Of a stretch of DNA of 64,000 bases, positions 26,320 to 35,841 are shown one piece after another. Position numbers and translations under genes: made by a program. This DNA comes from PALSA-278 sp963760285 (lineage in GTDB: Bacteria; Acidobacteriota; Terriglobia; Acidiferrales; UBA7541), in the NCBI GenBank assembly GCA_963760285.1, contig CAVXCI010000001.1, positions 1,426,001 to 1,490,000 of the forward strand. The letters run 5' to 3'. Position 1 is the stretch's first letter; every line of letters begins with the position of its first letter. The notes beneath the pieces were generated by a model. It did no database searches, was not told where the DNA came from, and saw nothing but the letters and a program-made list of their open reading frames with translations.

Positions 26320-28291
26320 TCTGGTGGGCTTTGGCGTAGAAATTCTGCAGAGATGGATAATCGTTCACGCTGAAAAGGAACCCATCGATAGAGAAACTTC
26401 GCGTCAGCAACAGACCGTCGCCTGCAGCGCGCACGGTCGAATTATAGTTGGCTGCGCCCGCCGGGATGCTCAGGGAGTTGGGTAGCGAATCCACATGAAG
26501 ATTCGCCGGGAAGTGGACGACCACATCATCTTCCTGCACAAATGGATATTGATAATAGATAGGATAAATTCTCTGAGCTTCCTGGAAAATCGGCTTACGT
26601 CCTGCCTGTAGTGGCCCAATAGTGACCAATAAACGGCGCCCCGCCGGAACGGCAGCTCCTGCCAGCTCCACATCGCCTTGAACGCGGATTGACCCCGATT
26701 TCTTCTCCCAACCGGACATCGATGTGACTTTGAATTGGGAGCCCGGCGGCAGACCGTCGCGGACGTCATCGCCCACAGATTTTTCCCGGCCAACTTCATC
26801 CTCATTCTGTCCCCGTTCACGTACTTGAATCGCCCGAATTCCCTGAAAATCCGCGGAAAAGGTCCCGCGAAGCGTTCCGTCGTCCACAACATTCAAGTCG
26901 GCGTGCCTCACCAGAAGAGCATCCGCCGGTTTCGAAGGTGGGGTGGATACGATCTGACCCCCGCTGTGGTCCAGCTTAATTCCTCGCGTGGCCGTTTCAT
27001 ACCACGGAAGCAGCCCATAAGGGCATACACCGCAGGAGGGATCCAGATAAACATCGCCCGATACCCGCCGCACATCAATAATGTCGGCGGCCAGTTGCCG
27101 CGTCTCCTGGCCGTCAGGATTGAAGAGCCGCCGGTTCCTCGGCGCTAAATAGATTTCTGTTGCATCCATACCAGCCGCGCGGACCATGGCGACGTAAAGG
27201 AAGTTAATATCTCGCTCCGTGCCATATCCGTTTTTCAGTACATCGCCGGCGTTGTTGTTCGCCTTGAGTTTTTCACGTTTTTCCTCCTGAACGGTCCTCT
27301 CAGGCTCCAATGTCAGATTGCGGATTTTCTGCGCCCGGTCGTACAGCTTCTGGAGTTTCACATCCGCGGAATCATCTGCGGCCACCACCCTGTTGACCTC
27401 CTGTTGTATCTGGTCCTTATGGCCTCCGGCAAACTTGTCCAGGTCGTCGCTCCATTGTTTTCCGGTATCCTTCCAGAACTGATCCGTGGTTTGGATGCTC
27501 CGGTTGCGATAAAAAAACTCAATCTGTCCTCGCAGGTCGTCCTCCGGCGGCATCAAGTCCTCTTTCGCCAGCGCGCCTATGTTGTGCAACTCCATTCGGT
27601 ATGCGTTGTCTTTCTGCCTTAAAGGACGCGCGTCCTCGGGAAGGTGGCTGGCACGTGTATAAAAACTCAAGCCCGGATACGGACGGAACGTGAAAACGGC
27701 ATCGCGAGTGAATAGATCTTCCTGCACATCCCAATCTGTGACGTAATAAAAACGGGGATCAAGCTGGATGGTGTAATGGTATTCCACGATGCAGCCTGTC
27801 TGCACATTCGGCAGCGTGAGTGTGCGCGCCATCACCCGCTCGCCGCCGGACTTGGTGATCACGCGGTCGTATGTCTTTCCGCCGAAGTTAACTACCGTTC
27901 CGTCCGGCAGAATTGTGCGCGCATGTAGTTCCTTTACACTGGTCCCCGTTCCGTAGAGAATCTCAAGGTCACCATAATCCTTTCCCTTCTCATCCAGTAT
28001 TTTGATGCGCCGGTACTCGCTGGCGGTGGAAGCCACATCGTCGAGAGATACTTCGCGGTAGAGAATCATGGCGTGATCCCCGGGACTCGCGGGGTTGGTT
28101 TTCAGCGCCAGGTCCGCCGTGGTAATTGGCCGCCAGTCATCTGCGAGGAGAGTGAAACTACCCGCTCCCATCATGGCCAACGCGAATAGAATCAGAATGG
28201 AGCGCAGACCGAAGGAGACTAAGTGCCGCGGCACCGGAAGAATTTCCAACGTGCTCTCGCACCGGCCAAAGAAACATTTCTTGTAATGCAT
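26276..28291 (-). CDS. DUF3857 / transglutaminase-like protein, catalytic Cys lost
   Basis: 671 residues with an N-terminal hydrophobic segment (LRSILILFALAMMGAGSF) followed by DUF3857 (about 60-300) and a transglutaminase-like region. Where the downstream paralogue has GYGDCKDKA, this one has GYGTERDIN, so the catalytic Cys is Glu359. It is probably inactive as an enzyme and may act as a binding subunit. The rest of the fold-defining segments (VAMVRAAGMDATEIYLAPRN) are preserved, so this is not a decaying gene. It is the first gene of a two-gene minus-strand unit, divergent from the OPT transporter. Confidence 0.85.
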   Translation of the reverse strand: MHYKKCFFGRCESTLEILPVPRHLVSFGLRSILILFALAMMGAGSFTLLADDWRPITTADLALKTNPASPGDHAMILYREVSLDDVASTASEYRRIKILDEKGKDYGDLEILYGTGTSVKELHARTILPDGTVVNFGGKTYDRVITKSGGERVMARTLTLPNVQTGCIVEYHYTIQLDPRFYYVTDWDVQEDLFTRDAVFTFRPYPGLSFYTRASHLPEDARPLRQKDNAYRMELHNIGALAKEDLMPPEDDLRGQIEFFYRNRSIQTTDQFWKDTGKQWSDDLDKFAGGHKDQIQQEVNRVVAADDSADVKLQKLYDRAQKIRNLTLEPERTVQEEKREKLKANNNAGDVLKNGYGTERDINFLYVAMVRAAGMDATEIYLAPRNRRLFNPDGQETRQLAADIIDVRRVSGDVYLDPSCGVCPYGLLPWYETATRGIKLDHSGGQIVSTPPSKPADALLVRHADLNVVDDGTLRGTFSADFQGIRAIQVRERGQNEDEVGREKSVGDDVRDGLPPGSQFKVTSMSGWEKKSGSIRVQGDVELAGAAVPAGRRLLVTIGPLQAGRKPIFQEAQRIYPIYYQYPFVQEDDVVVHFPANLHVDSLPNSLSIPAGAANYNSTVRAAGDGLLLTRSFSIDGFLFSVNDYPSLQNFYAKAHQNDEQQVVLIASPHP

Positions 28292-28528
28292 CGCGCCTTG
28301 TCCTTATGGGGGGTTACAACGCGCCGTCAAACTACCCGTTTGAACCAGCCCTGTCAATAATTTTTCCTCCCTTGGTTCCGGGAGGTTCCCGCGCGGGCCA
28401 GCACTCGTGTCCGCCGGCGCATTGGCCAGCGAACCACTTGCGCACCGGCGCGGCTGATGCTACCTTCCACCAACTCGCGCGATTGTGCGGAAGATTCGCC
28501 AGACGGCGGAGACCACGGTGGAGGGATT

Positions 28529-30736
28529 ATGGCAGCACCAGAAAAACAGTGGAGTTCAACGGCGCCGCTGGGAGAGTTTCGCCCTTATGTGGCTGCCTCC
28601 CAACATATACCGGAGTTCAGTATCCGCGCTGTCATCCTCGGCTCGCTCTTCGGAATTCTGTTTGGCGCGGTTTCCGTTTATGTCGGACTTCGCGCAGGCC
28701 TCACCGTCTCGGCTTCCATCCCTATTGCGGTTCTCTCCATCAGTATCCTGCGCGCCTTTGGCCGCGCGACGATTCTGGAGAACAACATTGTCCAGACCAC
28801 CGGCTCCGCCGGAGAATCCGTGGCTTCTGGCGTAATTTTTTCCATCCCAGCTCTGATTTTTCTGGGTTTTGCGCTGAATTCCGAATACTGGCGCATTTTC
28901 TTTCTGGCCGTCATCGGCGGAATTTTGGGAGTGCTGTTCATGATTCCTCTTCGCCGCCAGCTCATCGTCAAGGAACACGGCACGCTGACCTTTCCGGAAG
29001 GAACTGCCTGCGCGGATGTCCTTGTGGCTGGCGAGCGCGGCGGATCATTTGCCAGCCGCGTGTTTTGGGGACTGGGCCTCGGCGGCGTCTATACATTTTT
29101 CATGAACACATTTCAGCTTTGGCCCGGCCAACCTGACTATCAGCCGAAATGGCTGCCGGGAGCCTCCTTCCGCGCGGCTATTACCTCTGAATATCTTGGC
29201 GTGGGCTACATTATCGGGCCGAAAGTGGCTGGAACGATTTTTGCCGGCGGTGTTTTTTCCTGGCTTGTTCTGATGCCCGCCATCAAATTCTTCGGTGCGC
29301 TCTCGCCCGGCCAGGCGCTCTATCCCAGCACCATTCCCATTCCACAGATGACGCCAGACCAGCTGTGGGCCAGCTACATCCGCCCTATGGGCGCCGGCGC
29401 TGTTGCTGCCGCGGGTCTGATTACGCTGGTGAAGACCATGCCCACAATTTTTTCCGCTCTTACCGCTGGATTGAAAGATGTTCGCGCGCAGCGTGGCGAC
29501 AAAGCTGTTGCGGCCAGCCGCACGGAACACGATCTGTCAACCAAAGTTGTCCTTGTCGGTTCACTCGTGGTGATTGCCGCCATGTGGGCGCTCCTTACGT
29601 TCAAACCTATCCCGGGAGCCAAGACGGGCGTTTTTGCCAACCTGCTCGCGGCAATTTTCGTTGTCGTTTTCGGATTCCTTTTCGTCACCGTGGCCTCGCG
29701 AATCAGTGGTTTGATCGGCAACTCGTCGAATCCTGTCAGCGGCATGACCATCGCAACATTGATGGCCACCTGCGCTGCCTTTCTCTTGACCGGTTGGACC
29801 GCCAGCCCCTATGCCGTACTGGCGCTGACCATTGGTGGCGTCGTATGTATTGCCTCCGCCCTTGCCGGCGCAACCTCGCAGGATTTGAAGACGGGTCATT
29901 TGGTGGGCGCGACTCCCGTGGCGCAGCAAATTGGCCTCGTCATCGGGGTTCTGGTTTCTTCACTCGCTGTGGGAGGCACGCTCTTGCTGATGAACAAGGG
30001 CCTGGAAAAATACGTGCCCACGCAGATTCCGCTGGCGATTGAGCAGCTTCCCCAGGGAGTGCTGGTGGAAAACATGCACTACGCGCACTTGGGACGGGAC
30101 TATATCCTGGTGAATGCGCTGGGTTCGCATGTGGTGCCCGACGGCAAATATCTTTTCAATCCGGACACAAAAAAAATTGAAATTCAGTGGGTGCAGGGAA
30201 TTGGAAGCGAAAAAGCGGCGGCGCCACAGGCCCGCCTAATGGCCACGGTCATAAGCGGCATCCTTAATCAGCAATTGCCATGGAGACTCGTTCTTCTGGG
30301 AGTGTTTCTGGTGATCGTTGTCGAACTTCTGGGCATCCGATCGTTGGCGTTCGCTGTGGGTTCCTATCTCTCCATTGCCACCACCATGGCCATTTTTACC
30401 GGTGGCCTGATACGCTGGCTCGCCGAACTGGGCCAGGATAAGAGAAGCGATGTGGAGAGCGAATTCAGCCCCGGTTCACTCTACGCCAGTGGCTTGATAG
30501 CTGCGGGGGGTGTGTTCGGCCTGCTGGCCATATTGTTGAACCTTCTTCAGGATCCAGAGCTGGGTCACAGCGTGCCGCATTGGCTGGCGTTTCTCCATCT
30601 TCCCATTCCGGAGGATTTGTTCGCTTTCGGCCCGCGTTTCATTCCTCACTTGAGCGAGCAGCCGATCCTCGGCGTGGTCATGTTCATCCTGTTGGCGTTT
30701 TCTCTCTACTATTTCGCGCGGAAAAAACTCACCTAG
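28529..30736 (+). CDS. OPT-family oligopeptide transporter
   Basis: 735 residues from the ATG at 28529, selected for the GGAGGG just upstream; an in-frame extension to 28457 lacks such a site. About 14-16 hydrophobic helices fill the protein. Conserved OPT motifs include the N-terminal SIRAVILGSLFGILFGAVSVYVGLRAGLTVSASIPIAV, ENNIVQTTGSAGES, TFPEGTACADVLVAG and GATSQDLKTGHLVGA. Bacterial members of this subgroup are proton-coupled importers, probably of small peptides or metal-chelator complexes. The gene lies divergent from the DUF3857 pair across 237 bases and is followed by the rhomboid gene on the same strand. Confidence 0.92.
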   Translation: MAAPEKQWSSTAPLGEFRPYVAASQHIPEFSIRAVILGSLFGILFGAVSVYVGLRAGLTVSASIPIAVLSISILRAFGRATILENNIVQTTGSAGESVASGVIFSIPALIFLGFALNSEYWRIFFLAVIGGILGVLFMIPLRRQLIVKEHGTLTFPEGTACADVLVAGERGGSFASRVFWGLGLGGVYTFFMNTFQLWPGQPDYQPKWLPGASFRAAITSEYLGVGYIIGPKVAGTIFAGGVFSWLVLMPAIKFFGALSPGQALYPSTIPIPQMTPDQLWASYIRPMGAGAVAAAGLITLVKTMPTIFSALTAGLKDVRAQRGDKAVAASRTEHDLSTKVVLVGSLVVIAAMWALLTFKPIPGAKTGVFANLLAAIFVVVFGFLFVTVASRISGLIGNSSNPVSGMTIATLMATCAAFLLTGWTASPYAVLALTIGGVVCIASALAGATSQDLKTGHLVGATPVAQQIGLVIGVLVSSLAVGGTLLLMNKGLEKYVPTQIPLAIEQLPQGVLVENMHYAHLGRDYILVNALGSHVVPDGKYLFNPDTKKIEIQWVQGIGSEKAAAPQARLMATVISGILNQQLPWRLVLLGVFLVIVVELLGIRSLAFAVGSYLSIATTMAIFTGGLIRWLAELGQDKRSDVESEFSPGSLYASGLIAAGGVFGLLAILLNLLQDPELGHSVPHWLAFLHLPIPEDLFAFGPRFIPHLSEQPILGVVMFILLAFSLYYFARKKLT

Positions 30737-30783
30737 CTTGTGATTTTGACTGCCGCGATGCCTGCCGTTAGACTTTAGGCATC

Positions 30784-31563
30784 GTGTCTTCGATGGGCCG
30801 CACGTACGGTCACCGGTTCAATTGGCGAACTTTCCTGCCCCCGGCTATTCGAAACCTTATTATTGCCTGCTCCGCTGTTTTCCTGCTGCAAACAGGCCTT
30901 TCCATGGCTGGCGGCCCGGCGCTGTCGCTCCGCTTCATCGAATGGTTTGGCCTGGTTCCCCGTGCCGTCACCCATGGCCTGCGCTTCTGGCAGCCGTTCA
31001 CGTATCTTTTTCTTCACGGCAGCCTGTGGCATCTGGTCATCAACATGTTCGTGCTGGGAATGTTTGGCGCGGATATCGAGCGCGCTTGGGGCCAGCGTCG
31101 CTTCTACACCTATTATTTCATCACTGGTGTAGGCGCGGGGCTCATTGAGATTGTGGTTAAGACGGCTATTGATCCGTCCGGCATCGGCTCCTCGCTGAAT
31201 CCCACCATCGGCGCTTCCGGCGCAATTTATGGCGTCCTGCTGGCCGCCGCCATGGTTTTCCCGGACCGTCAGGTATGGCTGATTCCTTTTCCTGTCACCA
31301 TTCCCATGCGCGTCTACGTTCTGGTGATGGGGGCGATCGAGTTTTTCGGAACACTGGGGTCCACTGGTGACAATGTGAGCCACGTTTGCCATCTCGGCGG
31401 AATGGTGGCGGGTTACTTATACCTGCGGCGCGGCTCTTATCTCTATACGGTCCGCAACCGCTATTCAGATTGGCAACATCGGCGACTGCGCCGCAGGTTT
31501 GAAGTTTATCAGCGGCGTCATCGTAATGATCCGCCCTCGCGTCCGCAGGATTGGACGAATTAA
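30784..31563 (+). CDS. Rhomboid-family intramembrane serine protease
   Basis: 259 residues from a GTG; an ATG three codons later is equally possible. Six hydrophobic segments are visible. The catalytic dyad is Ser145 in GASGAIYG and His203 in HVCHLGG. The conserved HGSLWHLVINM (His83, Asn87) and E-R of the L1 region (ADIERAWGQRRF) are present. The enzyme should cleave single-pass membrane proteins within or near the bilayer. An N-terminal basic stretch (GRTYGHRFNWR) faces the cytoplasm. It is the last plus-strand gene here and ends 17 bases from the pyruvate kinase stop on the other strand. Confidence 0.9.
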   Translation: MSSMGRTYGHRFNWRTFLPPAIRNLIIACSAVFLLQTGLSMAGGPALSLRFIEWFGLVPRAVTHGLRFWQPFTYLFLHGSLWHLVINMFVLGMFGADIERAWGQRRFYTYYFITGVGAGLIEIVVKTAIDPSGIGSSLNPTIGASGAIYGVLLAAAMVFPDRQVWLIPFPVTIPMRVYVLVMGAIEFFGTLGSTGDNVSHVCHLGGMVAGYLYLRRGSYLYTVRNRYSDWQHRRLRRRFEVYQRRHRNDPPSRPQDWTN

Positions 31564-31580
31564 TCTGCCTGTTTGATGTC

Positions 31581-33038
31581 TTAAGTTGGGCTTCCCACCA
31601 CGTGGAATTTCATGAAGTTTGTCGTTCCGCGCATACCGAAGGGCGTTCCGGCCACGATGCCGATGATGTCGCCGCGCCGCACATAGCGTTCTTCAAGCAA
31701 GCGGCGCTCCGCCAGCAGTGTCAGACTGTCAATATCGCGCACCGCGGCAATCGTTCGCGGCAGCACCCCCCACAGTAGGCTCAGCCGCCGCCGCGTTTCC
31801 TGATTCGCGGAAAATCCTATGATCGGCACCCGTGGCCGGTATTTTGAGACCAACCGCGCGGATGATCCGGTCTCTGTGAACACCGCGATCGCCTTCATGT
31901 GCAGTTCCTCTGCGGCATGACAAACCAGTTCCGCCACGGTTTCATCCACCCGCAGCCCAGCCACTTGCGCGGGCTGCGGCGGTGAGGTCACACTTTTCTC
32001 CGCTTCGTGAATAATCCGCCCCATCATCCGCACCGTTTCCAGCGGGTAATGCCCCACCGCCGTTTCGCCGGAAAGCATTAAGGCGTCACTGCCGTCGAAA
32101 ATGGCGTTGGCTACATCAGAAGCCTCGGCGCGTGTGGGCCGCGGATTGTCCTTCATGGAATCCAGCATCTGCGTGGCGGTAATCACCGGGACGCGAAAAT
32201 CGCGGGCGCGGGCGATAATGTGTTTTTGCGCCACCGGCACTTTTTCCGGGTTCAACTCCACGCCCAGGTCGCCGCGCGCTACCATCACGCCGTCGGCCAC
32301 CCCGAGGATTTCTTCCAGTTGGTCCAGGGCTTCTGGCCGTTCCAGCTTGGCGATCACCGGTGTATCCTTACCCGCGCGGCGAATGGCATTTTTCACTGCC
32401 ACCACATCTTCGGCACGCCGGACAAAGCTTAGGGCCACGAAATTCACGCCCAGCTTCAACGCAAGAGCCAGGTCTCGCCGGTCCTTTGGAGTAAACGACG
32501 GCATCTTCAAACGCGCGCCCGGCAGATTGATTCCCTGGTGCTCCCCCAGCGCCCCGCCGGTCACTACTTCGCAAATCACATCGCGCCCGGCCACGGCGCG
32601 CGCGCGAAGTTCGATTTCCCCGTCGCTCAACAGGATGCGCCCGCCCCGCGTGACCATCTCCGGCAGTGCAAGGAACGGTGTACTCACGCCTTCCGCCGTT
32701 CCTCTCAGAATTCGCGTGGTAATCACAAACCGCTGCCCCGCGATTAGCTGGACTTTGCAGCCACCCTGTAGCAATCCCGTCCGGATTTTCGGGCCTTGCA
32801 GATCGGCGAGAATGCCCACCGGTTTTTTCAAGATTCCCGACGCGTGGCGAACCGCGCTGGCGCGCCCGGAATGCTCTTCATATGTCCCGTGCGAAAAATT
32901 CAGTCGGGCCACATCCATTCCGGCCCTCACCATCTCTTCCACCATGCGGAGTGAAGAGCTGGCTGGCCCCAGCGTGCAGACAATTTTCGCGCGGCGCCGC
33001 TCCATGGCAGGATGACGTTCGTTCGTTTTTTTTGGCAT
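31581..33038 (-). CDS. pyk: Pyruvate kinase
   Basis: 485 residues. KIVCTLGPASSS and ARLNFSHG at the N terminus, PVGILADLQGPKIRTG, the active-site segment PVIAKLERPEALDQLEEIL, GDLGVELNPEKVP, and ATQMLDSM through DVANAIFDGSDALMLSGETAVGHYP are all hallmarks. The catalytic Lys lies in AKLE. The enzyme converts phosphoenolpyruvate and ADP to pyruvate and ATP in the last step of glycolysis. The C-terminal domain is complete (about 350-485). It lies 8 bases after the M20 peptidase gene on the same strand, so the two probably share a transcript. Confidence 0.96.
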   Translation of the reverse strand: MPKKTNERHPAMERRRAKIVCTLGPASSSLRMVEEMVRAGMDVARLNFSHGTYEEHSGRASAVRHASGILKKPVGILADLQGPKIRTGLLQGGCKVQLIAGQRFVITTRILRGTAEGVSTPFLALPEMVTRGGRILLSDGEIELRARAVAGRDVICEVVTGGALGEHQGINLPGARLKMPSFTPKDRRDLALALKLGVNFVALSFVRRAEDVVAVKNAIRRAGKDTPVIAKLERPEALDQLEEILGVADGVMVARGDLGVELNPEKVPVAQKHIIARARDFRVPVITATQMLDSMKDNPRPTRAEASDVANAIFDGSDALMLSGETAVGHYPLETVRMMGRIIHEAEKSVTSPPQPAQVAGLRVDETVAELVCHAAEELHMKAIAVFTETGSSARLVSKYRPRVPIIGFSANQETRRRLSLLWGVLPRTIAAVRDIDSLTLLAERRLLEERYVRRGDIIGIVAGTPFGMRGTTNFMKFHVVGSPT

Positions 33039-33046
33039 CGTGGGTT

Positions 33047-34519
33047 TCAGTTGGGAATTGCTATGAAATTGCTGACGATATGGTAGAGGAAGGCGATTCC
33101 CTGTTGAAAGCTGACCAGCGGAATGCGCTCATCGTTTCCGTGCATGCGCGCTATATCCTCTTCTTCCAGCGGGAAGGGAAGCAGGCCATACGCCTCCACG
33201 CCACGGGCGCGCAGCGGAGCGGAATCCGTCGCACCGGTGGACATCATCGGCACCACAATGCCGATTCCAAATTGCGATTCAGATTCTTTTTGCAAATATC
33301 CGAAAAATCCTCCCCCCACGGGAGAGGACGGCGCCGGCATGCCGATGGAGGGTTGCTGCTCAAAATGAATCTGCGGATCGTTCACCAGTTTTCGAAGATT
33401 CTCCAATAGCCCGTCCAGTTGGTTTCCGGGAAGCAGCCGGATATTCAGCGTCGCTCGTGCTTCCGGAGGAATCACATTAGCGCGAATCCCCGCCTGGAGC
33501 ATGGTCGGCACCGCGGTATCACGCATCATAGAACTCCAGACGGGATCGGCCTCGGAAACAAAACGCGCCGCGTGTTCGCCGCGGCCAGACGTTTCCAGCA
33601 CGCGCATCCACTTCGCCACATCATCTGGTTCCACCAGAGCGAGCCCCTGGAAATATGCTCGTGTCACTGAATTGAATTGTGCGGGCGCCTGGTACGTCCC
33701 GATTTTTTCAATCGCCGCGGCAAGATGCACCACGGGATTATCGGCCCGTGGAACGGAAGCGTGCCCCGAAGTTCCCTTGGCGATCACGTCCACATTTACA
33801 GGAACCTTTTCACTGGCCTGAATACCCACATACAGGACTCTTCCGTTTTTCTCCATCACCCGGCCGCCTTCATTCAGCGAATACTGCGCCGCGATGCGAT
33901 CCCAATATTTGTGTACCACCACGTCCATCCCTTGCTCGCCGCCCTGCTCTTCATCGCCCTCCGCCAGGAGGACCAAATCTCTGTCCAGGCGTATGCGGGC
34001 CCTTTTCAGAGCTACCATCACGGCGACATTGGCAATGGTCATCCCCTTGTCGTCAATCGCTCCCCGCCCGTAGAGATATCCATCCTTGATAACCCCGCTG
34101 AATGGATCCATGCTCCACGCGGATTTTTGCACGCCGACCACGTCCAGATGTCCCATCAGTAAGAGGGCCTTCGATGGATCGGAAATCGGCCCGGCATTCA
34201 TTCTGGCTACCAGGAAACCTCTTCCCGCCGCCGTCTCGAATACTTCGTTGGGAATGGCCTCGCGCGTGAGAATGTTTCCCAAATAATGCGCCGCTGCCAG
34301 TTCATTGCCGGGTGGGTTGGTGGTATTGATGCGAATCAGTCCCTGGAGCCAGCCGGTTGCATCCTGTGCTATTTTCTGCAAACTGTCGCCCGTCAATGCC
34401 AGCGTGGGTTGTTGCTGCGCGCGGGCGCCCGACACGCCTCCGGTCAATAAGAGCAGAAGAATTGCGGCTCCCATTGAGGTTTGCCTGCGAGACATTCGCG
34501 AAGATCTCTCCAGTTCCAT
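33047..34519 (-). CDS. Exported M20-family metallopeptidase
   Basis: 490 residues with a signal peptide (MGAAILLLLLTGGVSGARAQ). The M20 metal-binding pattern is intact: MGHLDVV, GRGAIDDKG with the bridging Asp, and EGDEEQGG with the catalytic Glu pair. SGHASVPR from the lid domain and a final His in MHGNDERI follow. It probably hydrolyses peptides or acylated amino acids outside the cytoplasm. Start choice: the ATG at 34519 gives a slightly long N region (MELERSSRMSRRQTS) before the hydrophobic core; an ATG at 34495 is an alternative. Confidence 0.9.
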   Translation of the reverse strand: MELERSSRMSRRQTSMGAAILLLLLTGGVSGARAQQQPTLALTGDSLQKIAQDATGWLQGLIRINTTNPPGNELAAAHYLGNILTREAIPNEVFETAAGRGFLVARMNAGPISDPSKALLLMGHLDVVGVQKSAWSMDPFSGVIKDGYLYGRGAIDDKGMTIANVAVMVALKRARIRLDRDLVLLAEGDEEQGGEQGMDVVVHKYWDRIAAQYSLNEGGRVMEKNGRVLYVGIQASEKVPVNVDVIAKGTSGHASVPRADNPVVHLAAAIEKIGTYQAPAQFNSVTRAYFQGLALVEPDDVAKWMRVLETSGRGEHAARFVSEADPVWSSMMRDTAVPTMLQAGIRANVIPPEARATLNIRLLPGNQLDGLLENLRKLVNDPQIHFEQQPSIGMPAPSSPVGGGFFGYLQKESESQFGIGIVVPMMSTGATDSAPLRARGVEAYGLLPFPLEEEDIARMHGNDERIPLVSFQQGIAFLYHIVSNFIAIPN

Positions 34520-34641
34520 GGCGGCCCTCGGTTCATTTATCCTAGCATGACCGTACCTGCCTTCTCCCGCATCCTATACGCTGTTTAATTGATCGCCACG
34601 TTGACCATCCGCGACCGGCGTGGCAGCATCATACAGGACGG

Positions 34642-35781
34642 ATGAGAATGTCTCTTTCGCGCGCAATGCTTCGTATGCTGTTTCTGGTGTCGATTGTGGG
34701 CGGCACCCTTCCGGCAAGTTCCCCGCCGCAATCGCAGGCCAGCGCGCCGCCAGTCACCGCGCCAGCACCGCCGGCTCAGCAAGAACCTGCGCCCACATCG
34801 CAGCCGCCGCAGCCTGCGCCCGTGCAGTCCAATTCCCAGCAGGGAAAGCAGCAACCCGGCTATACGATTAACGTACAGTCCACCACCGTCAGGCTGGACG
34901 TTGTCGTCACCGACCAGGACGGCGATATCATCACAGGTCTTACCAAGGAAAATTTCCGCGTCTTTCAGGACAACGCTCCGCAGCAGGTAACCAACTTCAC
35001 TCCCTCGGACGCCCCCATCACCATGGTTATGCTCATGGAGTTCAGCAATCATTTCGGAGCTTACATTTCGTATCAGGGCATGCAATGGGCCTTTCCATTC
35101 CTGAGCGAATTGAAAAAACAGGATTGGGTGGCCCTGATTACCTACGACCTCAAGCCGCACATCGAAGTAGATTTTACGCAGGACAAAGACGAAATTGCCG
35201 ACGGCCTGAGGCATCAAATGATCCCCGCCTTTTCTGAGGCCAATATGTTCGATGCCCTGATTGACACGCTCAATCGCCTCCAGGACGTTCAGGGGAAGAA
35301 ATCCGTTCTCTTGATCACTTCAGGATTCGATACGTTCAGCAAGCACACGCTCGACCAGACTTATAAGCGGGTGAAACAGACCGACGTCACCATTTTTTGC
35401 GTGGGCATGGGTGAAGACTTCATCGAATATTTGCAGGAACACCACATGCTGAGCACCAATACTCGTTTGGATTATTATCAGGCCAAGAACGAACTGACAT
35501 ATTTTTCCTCGATGACGGGAGGCTATGCCTGGTTTCCCCAGTTCTATGGCCAGATGCCGGACATTTTCCACAGTGTGGCGGAATTCCTGCGCAATCAATA
35601 TTCCCTGGGTGTCGTGCCCTCAGGCGACATCAACGACGGCAAGTACCACAAGCTCCGTGTCGACGTGGTGGACAAGGACGGTCAGCCTCTGATGGTTAGC
35701 GACAAGAAGGGAAAAAAACGGAAGGTGATAGTGTACGCCCGCCAGGGTTATATGGCGCTGGCTCCTGGCGTAGGAGATTAG
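34642..35781 (+). CDS. Acidobacterial VWA-domain exported protein (TIGR03436 type)
   Basis: 379 residues with an N-terminal signal segment (MLRMLFLVSIVGGTLPASS), a Pro/Gln/Ala-rich linker (about 25-75), the family opening VRLDVVVTDQDGDIITGLTKENFRVFQDN, and a von Willebrand A fold (about 125-330). The metal-site loop is MEFSNHF instead of DxSxS, so metal binding may be weak. The family is strongly expanded in Acidobacteriota and thought to mediate adhesion or protein binding outside the cytoplasm; its partner is unknown. It is transcribed divergently from the M20 peptidase gene. Confidence 0.85.
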   Translation: MRMSLSRAMLRMLFLVSIVGGTLPASSPPQSQASAPPVTAPAPPAQQEPAPTSQPPQPAPVQSNSQQGKQQPGYTINVQSTTVRLDVVVTDQDGDIITGLTKENFRVFQDNAPQQVTNFTPSDAPITMVMLMEFSNHFGAYISYQGMQWAFPFLSELKKQDWVALITYDLKPHIEVDFTQDKDEIADGLRHQMIPAFSEANMFDALIDTLNRLQDVQGKKSVLLITSGFDTFSKHTLDQTYKRVKQTDVTIFCVGMGEDFIEYLQEHHMLSTNTRLDYYQAKNELTYFSSMTGGYAWFPQFYGQMPDIFHSVAEFLRNQYSLGVVPSGDINDGKYHKLRVDVVDKDGQPLMVSDKKGKKRKVIVYARQGYMALAPGVGD

Positions 35782-35841
35782 TTTCCTTGGCCGTAAATTC
35801 CACGAAAATTCATGCTGTCCCTGGTGATCCACGGTTCGCGG

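Noticed and set aside
32101..33015. 304-codon open frame on the plus strand
   Set aside because: It is opposite the pyruvate kinase gene; the Ser/Arg/Pro-rich product is typical of GC-rich antisense frames.
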